64,000 bases of DNA from positions 3,020,501-3,084,500 of the forward strand of contig NC_080564.1 of assembly GCF_030253575.1 (NCBI RefSeq), in the 5' to 3' direction. Shown here in pieces: positions 1 through 11,704 of this stretch. The stretch is from Rhododendron vialii (Eukaryota > Streptophyta > Magnoliopsida > Ericales > Ericaceae). The stretch's first letter is position 1. The number at the start of each line of letters is the position of its first letter. The translations under genes and the position numbers were made by a program. The notes beneath the pieces were generated by a model. The model was not told where the DNA came from. It saw only the letters and a program-made list of their open reading frames with translations, and did no database searches.

Positions 1-24
1 GGTCAAAATATGTTTTAAGTTTCG

Positions 25-329
25 TATGTATAGTTATTTCAAGATACCATTCATTTTTAATAAACGCATTTTTGGCAAAATAAAATAAAAAAACACGAGC
101 CAAATATTCAGAATTCAAAAATAGACAATCCAGGTTGGAAAACTGCACCGCCGAAACACCCTCTGTTCAATGGTCGAGTTCAAGCTCGGAATCGAGACAT
201 CCATATGCAGAATTTCACTTGGTGTCAATTGTACATTGGAGATATAAAACTAAGTTATTGAGGGTTCCGGAATTAGTCGAGGTACATGCAAGCTGGCCCG
301 AACATCTAGCATTAGAAAGAAAATATGTA
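25..329. repeat. Dispersed direct repeat, copy 1
   Basis: About 305 bp closely matching 3272-3580 in the same orientation. Both copies begin at TATGTATAG and end at GAAAATATGTA. The short open frames inside (for example 135-371) are conserved in both copies only because the DNA is repeated; I recognise no protein. The spacing of about 3.25 kb could suggest two LTRs, but no TG...CA ends, primer-binding site or internal coding region is visible, so a dispersed repeat is the safer call. Confidence 0.75.
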
Positions 330-2451
330 AAAATCTTTTTTAAAAAATTAATTTTTTGGACATTTTCTTGAATATTCCGAAAAATATTCGTATAAAAGTG
401 ATAATTTTTTACTTTTTTGATTCGTTTTTGTTGAGATGAAAAAATAATACATTAAAGTTCGACGCAAAATTAACAAACGGAAGAAAAAATTTAAATGAGG
501 ACAAAACTAAAAGTTGTGGTGCACAAATTATTTGTAGGTGAAAACATCCCTAAATAAGGTTAGCTTCGGAATGGATGCGGGTTGTCTCAAGTTGGGCACC
601 AAATCGCAACGGGTGAAGTCCGACCATTTTCGACCTTTTCAAATCTATTTTGATGATTGAACTCGTTCTTGTGGTACAATTCATCAACTAAATTTGTTGG
701 TGTATAAAAATAAAATCACGTTCATCGTATACCGAATAATTTTTTATTGGAGCATTTTTATCTTTGAAAATAAGTTGAGAATACTGAATTATAACTTGAA
801 AATCCATTTCTTTCCAGATAAATATACTCCTCAACATAGTTCTTCACTCTTTCACACAAGAGTTCTGTAAAGTGATTGAGTCGGAAAGGACCAATCCTCT
901 ACAATTACACATATTCACGTAGTTATATATGTGCGCGTAAACTGATCTGAACACGTAAATATAAATAGAATTACATAAATTGACGGAGAACTTACTATAT
1001 AATAAATCGCGATCCTCATATAAGTGTATAAATAAAGTTGGAAAAGAACAAGAACCTATGCGACGGTGTCCCAACAAAACTCAATAATTTTTACTCCGAC
1101 ACGAATCAATGCGCCCGCGAACGCGATGGTGGGATCCATAAATACTAGTAATTTCCAACATCTGTTAAGTATAGGAGACAACACTTTGTGTGGTGTATAG
1201 TACAACTAATAATTTTGTGACAGGCAACGTGATGTTGAGGGGTCTTCAAACGGGATTAGGAGGGGCTGTAGTGCGGTCAGTCCTATTGTTCATCTCAACA
1301 TGGAGACTTAGATTTAATCCGAACTTCAAGAAATTCGAGCCGTCTATTATTTGAATTAAAATTCGAACCGTCTATTACCGAGATGGACGGTCGAATCGGC
1401 CACATTACACGTGTGGTCCGTTTTTTTCATTTTTAATTTCGTGAATTGGCCTAACCACCCAAATCATTTGAAATCTACACCAACCTTTCCAACGGACACG
1501 GACAGATCATCTGTCACTTAAAAGATGTTTTTCTTCCAAAGATACGACAAATTACACAATCAATGTTACTAAGGCATGTTTGGGAGATATTTATGAAGGG
1601 TTTTGCTAGTTGCTGCCCAGTGGGCAGCACCTCGGTACAGGGTAATTCCCACAATTGTACAGCAAAGTCTACTTGTAAGTCTTTTACTCCGGTTCCTTTC
1701 TCCTTTTGTCAACTTTTATGACACTACTTTTCATATTTCTCTAAATGCAGAATTTAACCTTAGAGACTATGCGCAAACTTTGATAAGCACCCAGGCTACT
1801 TTTTGTTTACTTTTCTCTCTCCTATTTCTTTCACTTTTAAATTTTCGTACGGTGCTATGCACTCTAATTTTATTTTACGGTTTATTTTTTGTGGGATCTA
1901 CTTCAGATCTTACAAAAATGATTTGAACTGTTTATTTTCTAAATTTTTTTAATGAATTTCTATAGAAAATGAACTCAATCAAATATCGAGAAGGATTTTT
2001 TTTTTTTTAAATTCATAGTGCAAAACTGGGGGTTTGCCCTATAAATTTTGAAAAGATTCTTATTGATATTTAATTGACCTGATTTTTTTACTGTACCCCA
2101 AAAAAAACATTTAAAGAAAAATGAATAGTTCATATCATTTTTAGGGGACCCGATGTGAGCCATAAAAAAAATATGTGCATGATCTATCAAGTAGAATCTA
2201 TGGCAAAGACCTTTTGTCCATTTTTGCCTTGAAATCACAAGAACCACACCGAACATACCATAACAATTCTAGACTTGACACCTACGGTTTTTATATTATT
2301 TTAATTTTAATTTTTTATAGCAGACCACTCAATGTTTACACCATTGTTTCCAGCAACATTTTAAAAGCCTAAGCCGGATAATCAACTACAAAAAAAAAAA
2401 AAAAGCCTTAGCCGTAAAATCGAAGAGTACAAGTAGTTTGCTTTGCATAGA
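330..2451. other. Intergenic, no gene seen
   Basis: AT-rich sequence without a supported gene. Around 1240-1430 there is a stretch with repeated 'cgtctatta' words that resembles a stretch near 22730-22920, probably an old dispersed repeat. A weak hydrophobic frame at 1603-1926 is AT-rich and matches nothing I know. Confidence 0.5.
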
Positions 2452-2783
2452 TTTGTGCAAAGATTTTTTATGGGACCTACTTTTGTGTCTCATACAAATG
2501 ATTCAATTCGTTTATTAATTTTAAAATAGTTTTTGAGGGACTCTGTAAAAAATCACCTCAATAGGATATATGTAAGTGTTTGATCCAATCTTACAACTTT
2601 CAATCAGAATTTTAATCCGAAATTCTGAATGAAAAGTTATAAAATTGGATCAAGCACTTACATGTAGTCTATCGAGCTGATTTTTTACAGGATTCTTTAA
2701 AAAATATTTTAAAATTAATGAACGAATCGGATCATTTGCGTGAGATCCAAAAATAGGTTTCGTAAAAAATCTGTGCAAAGGTA
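2452..2783. mobile_element. Foldback (palindromic) non-autonomous element
   Basis: The two halves are inverted repeats of roughly 160 bp each: the left arm from GTGCAAAGATTTTTTA pairs with the right arm ending CTGTGCAAAG. Shared words include TTAATTTTAAAAT, the AAAAAATCA motif and a GTAAGTG...TTGATCCAAT motif. Related foldbacks occur at 33072-33380 and 33509-33782. No coding capacity. Confidence 0.75.
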
Positions 2784-3271
2784 TTTGTGTCAATACTCAA
2801 TAGCACTCTAATTAAAGATCAACGGTTTGGAAACTAGTGAAAAATGGGAAAGTAAAAAAGGTAAAGAAAGGTGGAAAAAAGAGGGCTACTAATGTCTTTT
2901 TAAGCAAAACCTTTACATCATGTTCCACTGCCATTTTACTGTGTGTTGCAGATACACGTGTTAAAGCCATAACTCTTTAGGACCCATATCTAAGCTGCCC
3001 AGTGGGTGGTTTGTAGATATTGCCATTTATGAATTCTGGATTATAGATATAGGTTTGTAGACAATGTTTATCATTTGTGAACATGCTTAAATGATATGTG
3101 CAAAATAATATTTTTTTGGAAATTATTGTGTTCGAAAACATAATGAGGGTGAGTTTTCCTACGGGGCTATAAGTGGGCTTATTTCCCTTTGTATTGTTAT
3201 GTGAAGGAAAATAAGTCCGTATAGATTATGTTGCGTAGGAAAACTCGGCCCGAGAATCCAAGAAGCTTATA

Positions 3272-3580
3272 TATGTATAGTTATTTCGAGATACCATTCA
3301 TTTTTAATATCGCATTTTTGGCAAAATAAAATCAAAAAACACGAGCCAAATATTCAGAATTCAAAAATGGACAATGCATGCAGGACGGATAATTGCACCG
3401 CCGAAGCACCCTCTAATTCAATGGTCGAGTTCAAGCTCGGAATCGAGACATCTATACGCAGAATTTCACTTGGTGTCAAATGTGAGATACGAGTATAAAA
3501 CTAAGTTATTGAGATTTCCGAAATTATTTGAGGTACGTGCAAACTGGCCCGGATATTTGGTATTAGAAAGAAAATATGTA
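3272..3580. repeat. Dispersed direct repeat, copy 2
   Basis: Second copy of the repeat at 25-329, same orientation, with scattered substitutions and small indels. The flanking sequences of the two copies are unrelated on both sides. Confidence 0.75.
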
Positions 3581-3655
3581 TATTCAATGACCATTCGATA
3601 TCCGAATGAGTTGATATTTTGAAAAACCATAACAGTAATATCTAAATAAATTATA

Positions 3656-3870
3656 CTACCTCCGTCCCAAAATGTTTGTCTGGTCCGTAAAACGATGACT
3701 AAAAAATAATGCATTTTTTTAAAGAAAAATCTAAACTTTTTTCATAAATTAAAAGAACTCATCGATATCTAGTGAATAGTTAAAAAATAAATAAATTGTT
3801 CTTGTAAAAATTGTATTATTTTGACGTCATTGTTTTACGGACCGGACAAACGTTATGGGACGGGAGGAAG
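3656..3870. mobile_element. Stowaway-type MITE (Tc1/mariner)
   Basis: 215-bp element with long terminal inverted repeats: CTACCTCCGTCCC on the left and GGGACGGGAGGAAG on the right, extended by paired GGTCCGTAAAACGATGAC and GTCATTGTTTTACGGACC. It is flanked by TA on both sides, the mariner-type target duplication. The CTCCCTCCGTCCC-type terminus is the hallmark of plant Stowaway elements. Confidence 0.85.
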
Positions 3871-4081
3871 TACAGTTTCCTAAGTATTATTGGTATGGGA
3901 CTCGGAGATGAATCTCGTGATGTGTTTACATTTGGTGCACTGGTGTGATGTGCCCATCGTTTGAGAAGTATAGGGCCCAAGGGTGATGATGTTTTCAAAA
4001 GAAAAAAACAACTTTGAGGGTGACTTTGCATGTGCACCTTAATAGAGTGTGGACCTCCAGCCGACACTTCGGAGACCGTGA

Positions 4082-4322
4082 ACGTGGAGAAGTTTTTGGG
4101 TACCGGGCGGTACCACACCCGGTATTCGTATGCCATTCAGCAGTCAAAATATGTTTTGGACGGTCTGAATTTTAGAGAGAAAAAGAGGAGAGAGAGTGGT
4201 GGGGGTGAGGGAAGAGAGGAGGAATAAATCTGAATCGTTCAAAACAAATCTGGACGATTGGAATTGCCGATAGGTACCGTCGCATGGTACCCGCTCGGCA
4301 CCTGAAAATTTCTCGTGAACGT
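4082..4322. mobile_element. MITE-like insertion inside a 31-bp direct repeat
   Basis: The ends are imperfect inverted repeats of about 35 bp, from ACGTGGAGAAG...GGTACCA to TGGTACCCG...CTCGTGAACGT. The block lies between two near-identical direct repeats of about 31 bp (4012-4041 and 4342-4372, starting CTTTGAGGGTGACTT). The inside is purine-rich. Family unassigned. Confidence 0.55.
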
Positions 4323-5220
4323 TTTAAGTTTTTTTCCCCCTCTTTGAGGGTGACTTCTGCATGTGCACCTTACTTGTTTTCATAGTCCTTAACGAACCTG
4401 TGACTTGTGAGTAGTCTGATAATGGGATCCGATCTTCTGTATTCCGAAAATTTATGTTTCATTATGTTGAGAGATTTTTCGGCCGTTGATTTTGTATAAT
4501 TTTTTTTTTTAAATTTAACGGCCAAAAAACTCCTCGCAAGCACTGGGGTTTCGGCACAAAGAATCTTGCCTTCTGATAATGGGACCTCAATCTAGCTGTT
4601 TGTTTGAAATTTGAATTGCATTAGGACAATTTTTTTAATTTGATTATCTGGCTTTGATGTCATGTCTCATTTTTCCTTTTTAGAAGTTGGGAGATCTTGC
4701 AATAATTAAGTTGATTTACACATCCACCTTTCTTTAGTTGAACTGGTAGCCCAACCAAACAAGCTTATTGCTTAAACTTTTGAAATTTGCTTACAACAAT
4801 TTCTTAAACCCGAAAATGGAAAGAAAAATAAAATATTCAACCCGATTGTCCTAAACAATAAAGGTTATGTCCAACTCTCCTGTGGTCTTTATGAAAGGCA
4901 TTGAGATATTATGGTTATGATCCAAACCGATCATTTTTCAAAAGAAATCTTTCAGAATATAAATTTGTTTTGTATACGAGAAAGCTCCTAACCAAATTAC
5001 CTTAGCATAAAAAAAAAAGGCTTGAGATTGGGGTGGGGTGGCACCTACCCCACCCTGGCACCACCTACCTCCGCCCCCGAGCGACGCAACCAATGGTTAA
5101 ATCTTTCATTTTATGATCCCTTCTTTGGTGATGCCACTATAAAGACTTAAAAGGAGTTGGCCTAGTGGTTAAAACTTGAAACTTATAAATTTACTCTTTC
5201 CCAATGTATTAGTTTTAAAA

Positions 5221-6059
5221 GGGGACTGATAATGCCACGAAGTGTTTTCTTAATGCCACGACTATTCATGTTGTTTGACAAAATTACCCATGAGCGATAA
5301 TATCATAACCATTATCTTCTTTTTCCCCTCTTTCTCGCCGCTTTGCCCCCCTCCTCTTTCTCGCCGCTTTGTCCCCCTCTGTTTTCGCCGACCGTTGAGC
5401 CACCCACATCTCTCTCTCTCCAGAGGCCATTGGAAAAAGGGTGCATGTCGTTCTCTTTCATCTATTTCGCGACCAATCCGTTGTCTGGATTCTGGATCCA
5501 ATGTTTTCATTTCATCACCAATGGTGATTGCAACACTGTAGTACCTGTCACTCAGTCTCCTGTACTTAATCTATATAGAAATCACAGGCTTAATTTGTAG
5601 AATAAAGACGATATGTCACAACTGGGTTGTGGCATTGTTGGTTTGATGTGATGTGATTCATGTAACTCTCGTCTTCATCCTCTCGAAAACGGAAAATCTG
5701 ATTCAGTTTTAGAGAAAAAACAAAACATAAGTGTGTTATTTGCATTCAATACTGTCAATTTGTACCTATACAATGGGCTAAGCAGAGATCGCTGTCTAGA
5801 GAGAAAATGAGATGGAAGGAAAATGGACATGAAATGTTGGATGGAGGAGGTGGATCTCGTGGTGGGTCAAAATTTCGGGGATTGATGGTGGGTGTAATCG
5901 AAGCAAGAAAGCCGGAGAAGAGAGGGAGGAGATGGAGGTGGGTATGCCCTGTGTATGAGCGGCAAGGAATGAAGAGAGAGAGATGGCCATGGGTAAAATT
6001 GTAAGATCACTTCATTTGTCGTGGCATTAAAATAAAGGCTCGTGGCATTAACCACACCC
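5221..6059. mobile_element. Non-autonomous Mutator-like element with 9-bp TSD
   Basis: 839 bp flanked by a perfect 9-bp direct repeat GTTTTAAAA (5212-5220 and 6060-6068). The termini are imperfect inverted repeats starting GGGGACTGATAATGCCACGA on the left and, read inward on the other strand, GGGTGTGGTTAATGCCACGA. A second subterminal TTAATGCCACGAC repeat lies just inside each end. A 9-bp target duplication is typical of Mutator/MULE transposition. The interior holds CT-rich and GA-rich frames but no recognisable transposase or captured gene. Confidence 0.8.
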
Positions 6060-6419
6060 GTTTTAAAATCACCTAAATTTTATTTATTCTAATGGGCCCA
6101 GTTTATACTGGACTTTGCCACGACTTTAATCAAACACTCCACTAGTAGATGATAGGATTGGGTCCATAGAAATTAATAGAGATGCATGTGAACTGACTCA
6201 GTCACCCTGAGACTTAACAAAACTCTTTAAGACTTAACCTAACTATTACCCGTCTAACTTCGAAAAAAAAATTAATTTTTTGTCATAAAATTTCAAAATG
6301 CTTCCATAAATTACAACGATAAATTTCTTCAATTTGTGAATGAAATTTTAAAGTCCTCGTTTTGCGGATTGTACTCTCTTCCGGTGACGGAGGCAGTATA
6401 TGAAGCGGGCTTAATAATT

Positions 6420-6646
6420 CTATTGTTGGGCCCTTTATGACCTAAAACTCAACATCTAGGCCCAAACATATCATCAAAGCCCAAATTAAAATCTCCTTCT
6501 CGATCCATGTGCCAGAGTGTAGGTTGACAAGGTCCGAGGACTACCTTTTTGCCTTCCACGTGTCCAAGTCACTTAACGGCTCTTTCCCCCACTCCCCCTT
6601 CTTCATCAGGTCGGTGCCTCCACTCCACTCCCCCTTAATTGTCTCG

Positions 6647-6686
<40 letters not shown>

Positions 6687-6690
6687 AGCG
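6420..6690 (+). promoter_or_regulatory. Putative promoter and leader of the IST1-like gene
   Basis: Upstream of the first coding exon lie three GGGCCC/GCCCA-type words (about 6429, 6456 and 6479), the class bound by TCP factors in plant housekeeping promoters, and a CACGTG G-box core at about 6558. A CT microsatellite (about 6653-6685), common in plant 5' leaders, lies just before the start codon. Transcription start not determined. Confidence 0.45.
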
Positions 6691-6701
6691 GACCGTTACG
6701 C

Positions 6702-6710
6702 ATGACATAA
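6702..6710 (+). other. Minimal upstream ORF in the IST1-like leader
   Basis: ATG-ACA-TAA follows the CT tract and precedes the main start codon by about 90 bases. If transcription starts within or before the CT tract, this two-codon uORF would be in the leader. Function is inference only. Confidence 0.3.
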
Positions 6711-6795
6711 AACCCTTTTCTCTCTCCCACTCTGGAATCCATTGGGGAAAGACATGACTGCTGCAAGTGTAGCCAGTGGGCACTGGAAGAAAGCA

Positions 6796-9700
6796 ATGAA
6801 GATGGGTCTCTCTCTCTTCCGCAGCGGCTTCAACTCCTCCAAATGGTTCTCTCCCTCTCTCTCTCTCATTTCTTTGTTGATTTCATGGAAAACCCTAGTC
6901 AATTCGCGTTGTGTTTGTGGGTTGATATTTAAGGGAGGGAGTAACTTTGTGTTGAGAATAATGAAATGAAATGAAAACAGCAAGACGATGACGAAGATGG
7001 CGGTGGCGAGGATAAAGCTGCTGAGGAACAAGAGAGAGGCGGTGGTCAAGCAGATGAGGCGCGACATCGCTTTGCTTCTTCAGTCTGGTCAAGACGCCAC
7101 TGCTCGCATTCGGGTATTTCTTTTTATTTTAGGAGTAGTCGATTTTAGTGTTTACTCCTATTTCCCCCCATTTACCTCACATTTTCCCTTTAATTTCCTG
7201 TTCTCTTTCGATCTAATTTCCCCGTTCTATAACTGTTGTAATGGACATTGGATCACTTAATCAAAATCGATAAACACCCTAAGCGGGTTGGTCTCGTGGT
7301 CAAGGCCAGGGACTAGGGTTTGCTCCCTCCCAAAGTCTCAGATTCAAAACCTCTAAGGTGTTATCAACTCCTTTAGCGTTAGTCCAAAGCTCTGGCTTTA
7401 ATTGGGACCCCCACAAGTGAGCAGTGGGATTGGTCACCCATGATTAGTCAGGGTGTGCGAAAGCTGGCTTGGATACCTGAGTTATAATTTGAGAGAGAGA
7501 GAGAGAGAGAGAGAGCATATAATCGATATTTCATGAACATGGTTTTTGATGGGGTCAATGTTCTTGACGAAGTTCTAAAAAGTGAAACTGAAGTGAACAG
7601 TTCGATCGTCGAGATGGGCTCGAGAAGGGCTCACGTTGGGCTTCCAATCCTACCCATGGAGTGGAGAGGATTTGCATCCCTTGAACTTGGTTTTGGGTGC
7701 CAATTGACATGGAAAACACATCATGTGGAGTATTCTTCACCTGTTCATGTAAACTCTTTTTTTCCCTGTTCCTCGCATTTGCCTCTAAATTTCTTGCTGT
7801 AGTTCGATCTAATTTTCGAAGTTTAGAACTGATGATCTATATGGAAGTATTCCCAAATTGGTTTAGGTAATTGCCATTGTGAGAACTGCATACTGTATTA
7901 CCTTTCCCTAATTCCATGTCTACTGTTTTCGAGCTTAAGTTCTGTGTCTTTGCGATGGAATCATGTGATGTATTTTCTTCTCTTCCACTGTTATCTCATC
8001 CTCATTTTGGGCCATCAGAATTTTCTGTTTGCATTAACTTGAATTTGGTAGAAGATGTAATGGCTTAACAGGGTCACTTGGCCCAATGGTTTTGTTTCTG
8101 CACGCCTGCACTTAGGTGCAATGAGCTTGTGGGTTCAACTTCTATGGGGAAGAAGTTGAGACCTTGTTTATGGGTGTGGGTAACATTTATGGTAGTAAGA
8201 GTCTTCTAACTTGTTACCAAAAAAAATATAAATATATATTGTGGCCTTTCTCCATCGTTGAAAGTAATCACTCTCTGTTCTAGGATTTGTACGATCAGAG
8301 GATATGGATCTCAATAGTTGCGCACAAAATACTATTGTTTTACAGATTTAAAGTCACTTCACTTATTTTCTTTAGTGTGAAGGCAAGTAAACCACACTGG
8401 GTTTCGGGCTGGTGGTCTTTAAACCATTTGGTGCCTAGAATAGAAGATGATCGATGAATGACGTTGCGTGCAGAGAGTGCCACTCTGCACAGAAAATGTT
8501 CTTTTGAGGGAATTTTTTTTTGTATAAAATCGGTAACAGAACAGTTCAAAAGTAGCTCAACCAACCTAGATGCCGTGAATATTTCTTAGATTCCATTTGA
8601 TATTGAAAGTTGTTTGAACGGATTGCTTACCATAAAGCCTTTGGCTTACCATAAGGTTGATTAATTTCAGTTCCACCTCATCATATCTTATGATAAACGA
8701 TGCTTTATGAGAAATTTATATGGTCGATAATATGTGTTGTGTAAGCAGGCTTACCCCAGGTTAATGACAGTAGTATGGAATGTTAGGTAACAGTAACACT
8801 AGTGGGTGGTGGTGATGAAAAATAAGGATGCTTCTTGATTAAACTACCACTGCAGTGTAAAGGTTTGTTCCATCCATGTGGGTATGTTGACCCCTTTTCA
8901 TGTATGCATAATTGCGCATACTTATTGAAGGTGTTGCTTCCTTTTTTGGAGGTTTGTCTCAACATTCCCGGCTTTGAGGCTATGTAAATAAAACTGAAAT
9001 TGACTTAATCAGTTGCGGGGAAAACGTACATAGGACTAAATTATGCTTATGTTTGTAGTTTGAACAAGAATTATATCAGTGTAGCAGCCAATTGTTGACA
9101 AATAGTCTCCCTCTGATGACGTCATTGCGCTCTTGTAGGTTGAGCATGTGATAAGAGAACAAAATGTTATGGCTGCAAACGAGGTCCTTGAGCTATTCTG
9201 TGAACTAATCGTGGCGAGACTTACCATTATTGCAAAGCAAAGGTAAGAGAAGACATGATTCCCTTGCCAAAATTTGATGCTTACAAACTACAAAGACTGA
9301 TTGGTGCCCAATGTATTCAGGCAATGCCCAGAAGATCTGAAAGAAGGGATAGCGAGCCTAATATTTGCAGCCCCACGGTGCTCAGATATTCCGGAACTTT
9401 TGTCGATTCGGGACATATTTGAGAAGAAATATGGAAAAGATTTTGTGTCTGCGGCTACCGATCTACGACCCAACGCTGGTGTAAATCGAATGGTAAGCAC
9501 GTCTCACTATTGAAATTTGGAACCATGGCTGTGATGACAAACAATTCCTAATTTACAAATCAGCAGTAGTACTTTTTAATCACTGATCTTTTTCAATAAA
9601 GAGTATATGAACTTCCACTATGCATCAAGTGATATAATTGAATTCCATCCCAATTACACTGTCCATTTATGTTGAAAACTTTGTATCAAGAACTATGAGA

Positions 9701-11220
9701 TCTTTTGATTGGTGGGAATTCATGAAAATATGACCCAATCAAAAGGCTACGAATGCCACAAAGAGACGAACAAATTGGGACAGCAGCAGAAGGATTTTTT
9801 TACCTTAGTTATTTTAGTCAGTAGTGATATGGATGTAGATTTATGCTCCTACTTGAGTTGGTAAAAGATTCAAATAAAGTGCTTGCCTTTTCTTAACAGC
9901 TTATTGAGAAGTTGTCTGTTAGAACCCCTAGTGGTCAAGTAAAACTCAAGGTCATGAAGGAAATAGCCAAGGAACACCAGATTGAGTGGGATACGACGGA
10001 GTCTGAGATTGAGCTTCTGAAGCCTCTGGAGGAACTCATAGTCTGTTGTTCTCTCTCTCTCTCTCTCTCATCAGCTTGTTTTTCCACTTACTAATCTGTG
10101 GTTTTGTTGATCAGGAAGGACCGAATAATTTTGTGAGTGCCACCAGCCTACCCATCAAGCCTTTACCAAGGCAATCTTCTGAGCCAAAGAATCAAACCAC
10201 CAGGTAATTTTGTTTGTCCATTTTTTGGCAGTCGTGTCCTTTCAGTGGTTTTCCAATATTTAACTACCAATCAAAAGATCTAATTAGTTCCAGTAGACAA
10301 GGTATTCAAAATCATCTTAAAATATGGGAGGTTTTTTAAAATATCCTGATATTGAAAACAGACGAACAAGTTGGAATTGGGGGAGTACTTTACTTTAGAT
10401 TTTTTTAGAGTGCTAAAAGTAGTTTGGCATTTTAAGTTCCTCTCAGCCTTTTTTTGACCTAGAGGGTTTCTATGAAATCGTGTATTCGTTGTACCACATT
10501 CTTTCTTTCTTTTGTCCTTACCAGATATTCAGGTAACACGGAAAGGGACACTAGAGGATTTCTATGAAATCGTGTATTCGTTGTACCACATTCTTTCTTT
10601 CTTTTGTCCTTACCAGATATTCAGGTAACATGGAAAGGGACACTATGGATTTTGAAGACACTGCATCAGCTGCTGAAGCAGCTGCTGAGGCAGCTAAGAA
10701 AGCAATTGCTGCAGCAGAAGCCGCAGCCTATCTGGCCCAAAAAGACCAGAATCAGGTCTCTGAAAAATCTGGGTATTGGAGTAACAACACAAGTGGTTAC
10801 AACAATCGTAAGCCCATATATGGGACTCTTTCTGGAAATGGTCCTCCAATTAACTCCCAGCATATGGGTGATAATTCTGAAGTCCCAGACCATGCGTATG
10901 AGTCACATAGTTTTGGAAATTCTCATTATTCGAGCAATGAAGAAGACATTGTACCCCCTAACGTTGGTTCAAGAATGGTTAATAGGAGACACAGCATCCC
11001 ATCTGCACATTCTAATATAAAGTTTGATGAATCAGACTGTGATGAAGAAGAGATTGACATGGAAGAACCTACCGATGGTGGTAATTTTCCACCATGCCGC
11101 CCTGCTCCTCAAGTACCTCATGTTAAACAGGATCCAGTTCCTCGAACTCATCCGAATTTGCCAGATTATGATGCACTTTCTGCGCGTTTTGAAGCTCTCA
11201 AGCATCGCAAGTCGACTTAA
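6796..11220 (+). CDS. IST1-like protein (ESCRT-III / VPS4 regulator), 7 exons
   Basis: Exons 6796-6845, 6981-7113, 9139-9242, 9321-9492, 9900-10040, 10115-10203 and 10617-11220 join in frame to 430 residues with GT-AG introns. The N-terminal ~175 residues form the IST1 domain (family words SKCKT, ARIKLLRNKREA, QMRRDIA, ATARIRVEHV, APRCSDIPELL, KKYGKDF, GVNRM). This helical ESCRT-III-like fold binds CHMP1 and VPS4 at multivesicular bodies and tunes VPS4 disassembly of ESCRT-III. The C-terminal half has an Ala-rich helix (about 242-268), then an acidic, Ser/Pro-rich disordered tail. ATG 6796 fits the family start; an in-frame ATG at 6754 would add 14 residues. Intron 2 (2 kb) holds two SINE-like insertions. 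The exon 7 acceptor is duplicated (see 10461-10644). Its 3' end converges on PAT10. Confidence 0.9.
7282..7515 (+). mobile_element. tRNA-derived SINE-like insertion in IST1 intron 2
   Basis: Starts with a box-A-like TGGTCTCGTGG, followed about 45 bp later by a box-B-like AGATTCAAAACCTC, then a tRNA-unrelated body, and ends in a GA simple-repeat tail (about 7491-7515). This order is that of plant tRNA-derived SINEs. It is not a functional tRNA: no cloverleaf can be drawn. Confidence 0.55.
8070..8228 (+). mobile_element. Second tRNA-derived SINE-like insertion in IST1 intron 2
   Basis: Box-A-like TTGGCCCAATGG near the head, box-B-like GGGTTCAACTTCT about 55 bp downstream, and an A-rich 3' tail (CCAAAAAAAATATAA). 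Body distinct from the SINE at 7282. Family assignment would need a repeat library. Confidence 0.5.
10461..10644 (+). repeat. 92-bp tandem duplication spanning an intron/exon boundary
   Basis: Two head-to-tail 92-bp copies (10461-10552, 10553-10644) differing at two positions. Each contains the polypyrimidine tract and AG acceptor of IST1 intron 6 plus the first bases of exon 7. The downstream acceptor (exon from 10617) gives the full-length frame. The upstream acceptor (exon from 10525) reads the same codons but meets TGA at 10565-10567. Confidence 0.95.
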
Positions 11221-11418
11221 AGATGATTAGGTTGATTTTTGCATTTTTTGTCTCAGCCTTTGTACTTCGTATAGGTATTACATTTGTCTATTCAATCATA
11301 CTGATCCTAAATAACTTGGGTTGCGAAAGTTTGTTTTGGTGTACTGTGATTGACAGGAAACTGTTTTGTCGATTTGATCTTTATGGGTAATGAAATATAC
11401 GGGGTTTATACGGAGGAT

Positions 11419-11704
11419 GGGGAAGTGCTACAATACACCCCCTTATTTGAGTGTGTACCATATGCACCCTCGTTAAAACACACTAAAATGTTATAATTCC
11501 CAAAATGTTATGAATGTATTACTCAAAAGTTACGAATCATATGATGAAAAGTTACGAATTTTTAGTATAAAAGTTACGATACGAAATAAAATGTTATGAA
11601 TGATCGGTTCTACAAGTAATTTTTTTATAAGGTGGCACAATATGAACCACACAATAGGTGCATATGGTACACACCTTAAAAGGGTGTGTATTGAAGACTT
11701 TCCC
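11419..11704. mobile_element. MITE just downstream of the IST1-like gene
   Basis: Imperfect terminal inverted repeats of about 45 bp: GGGGAAGTGCTACAATACAC on the left pairs with GTGTATTGAAGACTTTCCC on the right, and both contain GTGTGTACCATATGCACC in inverted orientation. About 285 bp, no coding potential. It sits between the convergent 3' ends of the IST1-like and PAT10 genes and could supply 3'-UTR sequence. Confidence 0.7.

Noticed and set aside
135..371. Frame repeated at 3374-3622 with similar protein
   Set aside because: Conservation comes from the duplicated 305-bp DNA repeat; other frames are conserved equally and there is no start-context or family support.
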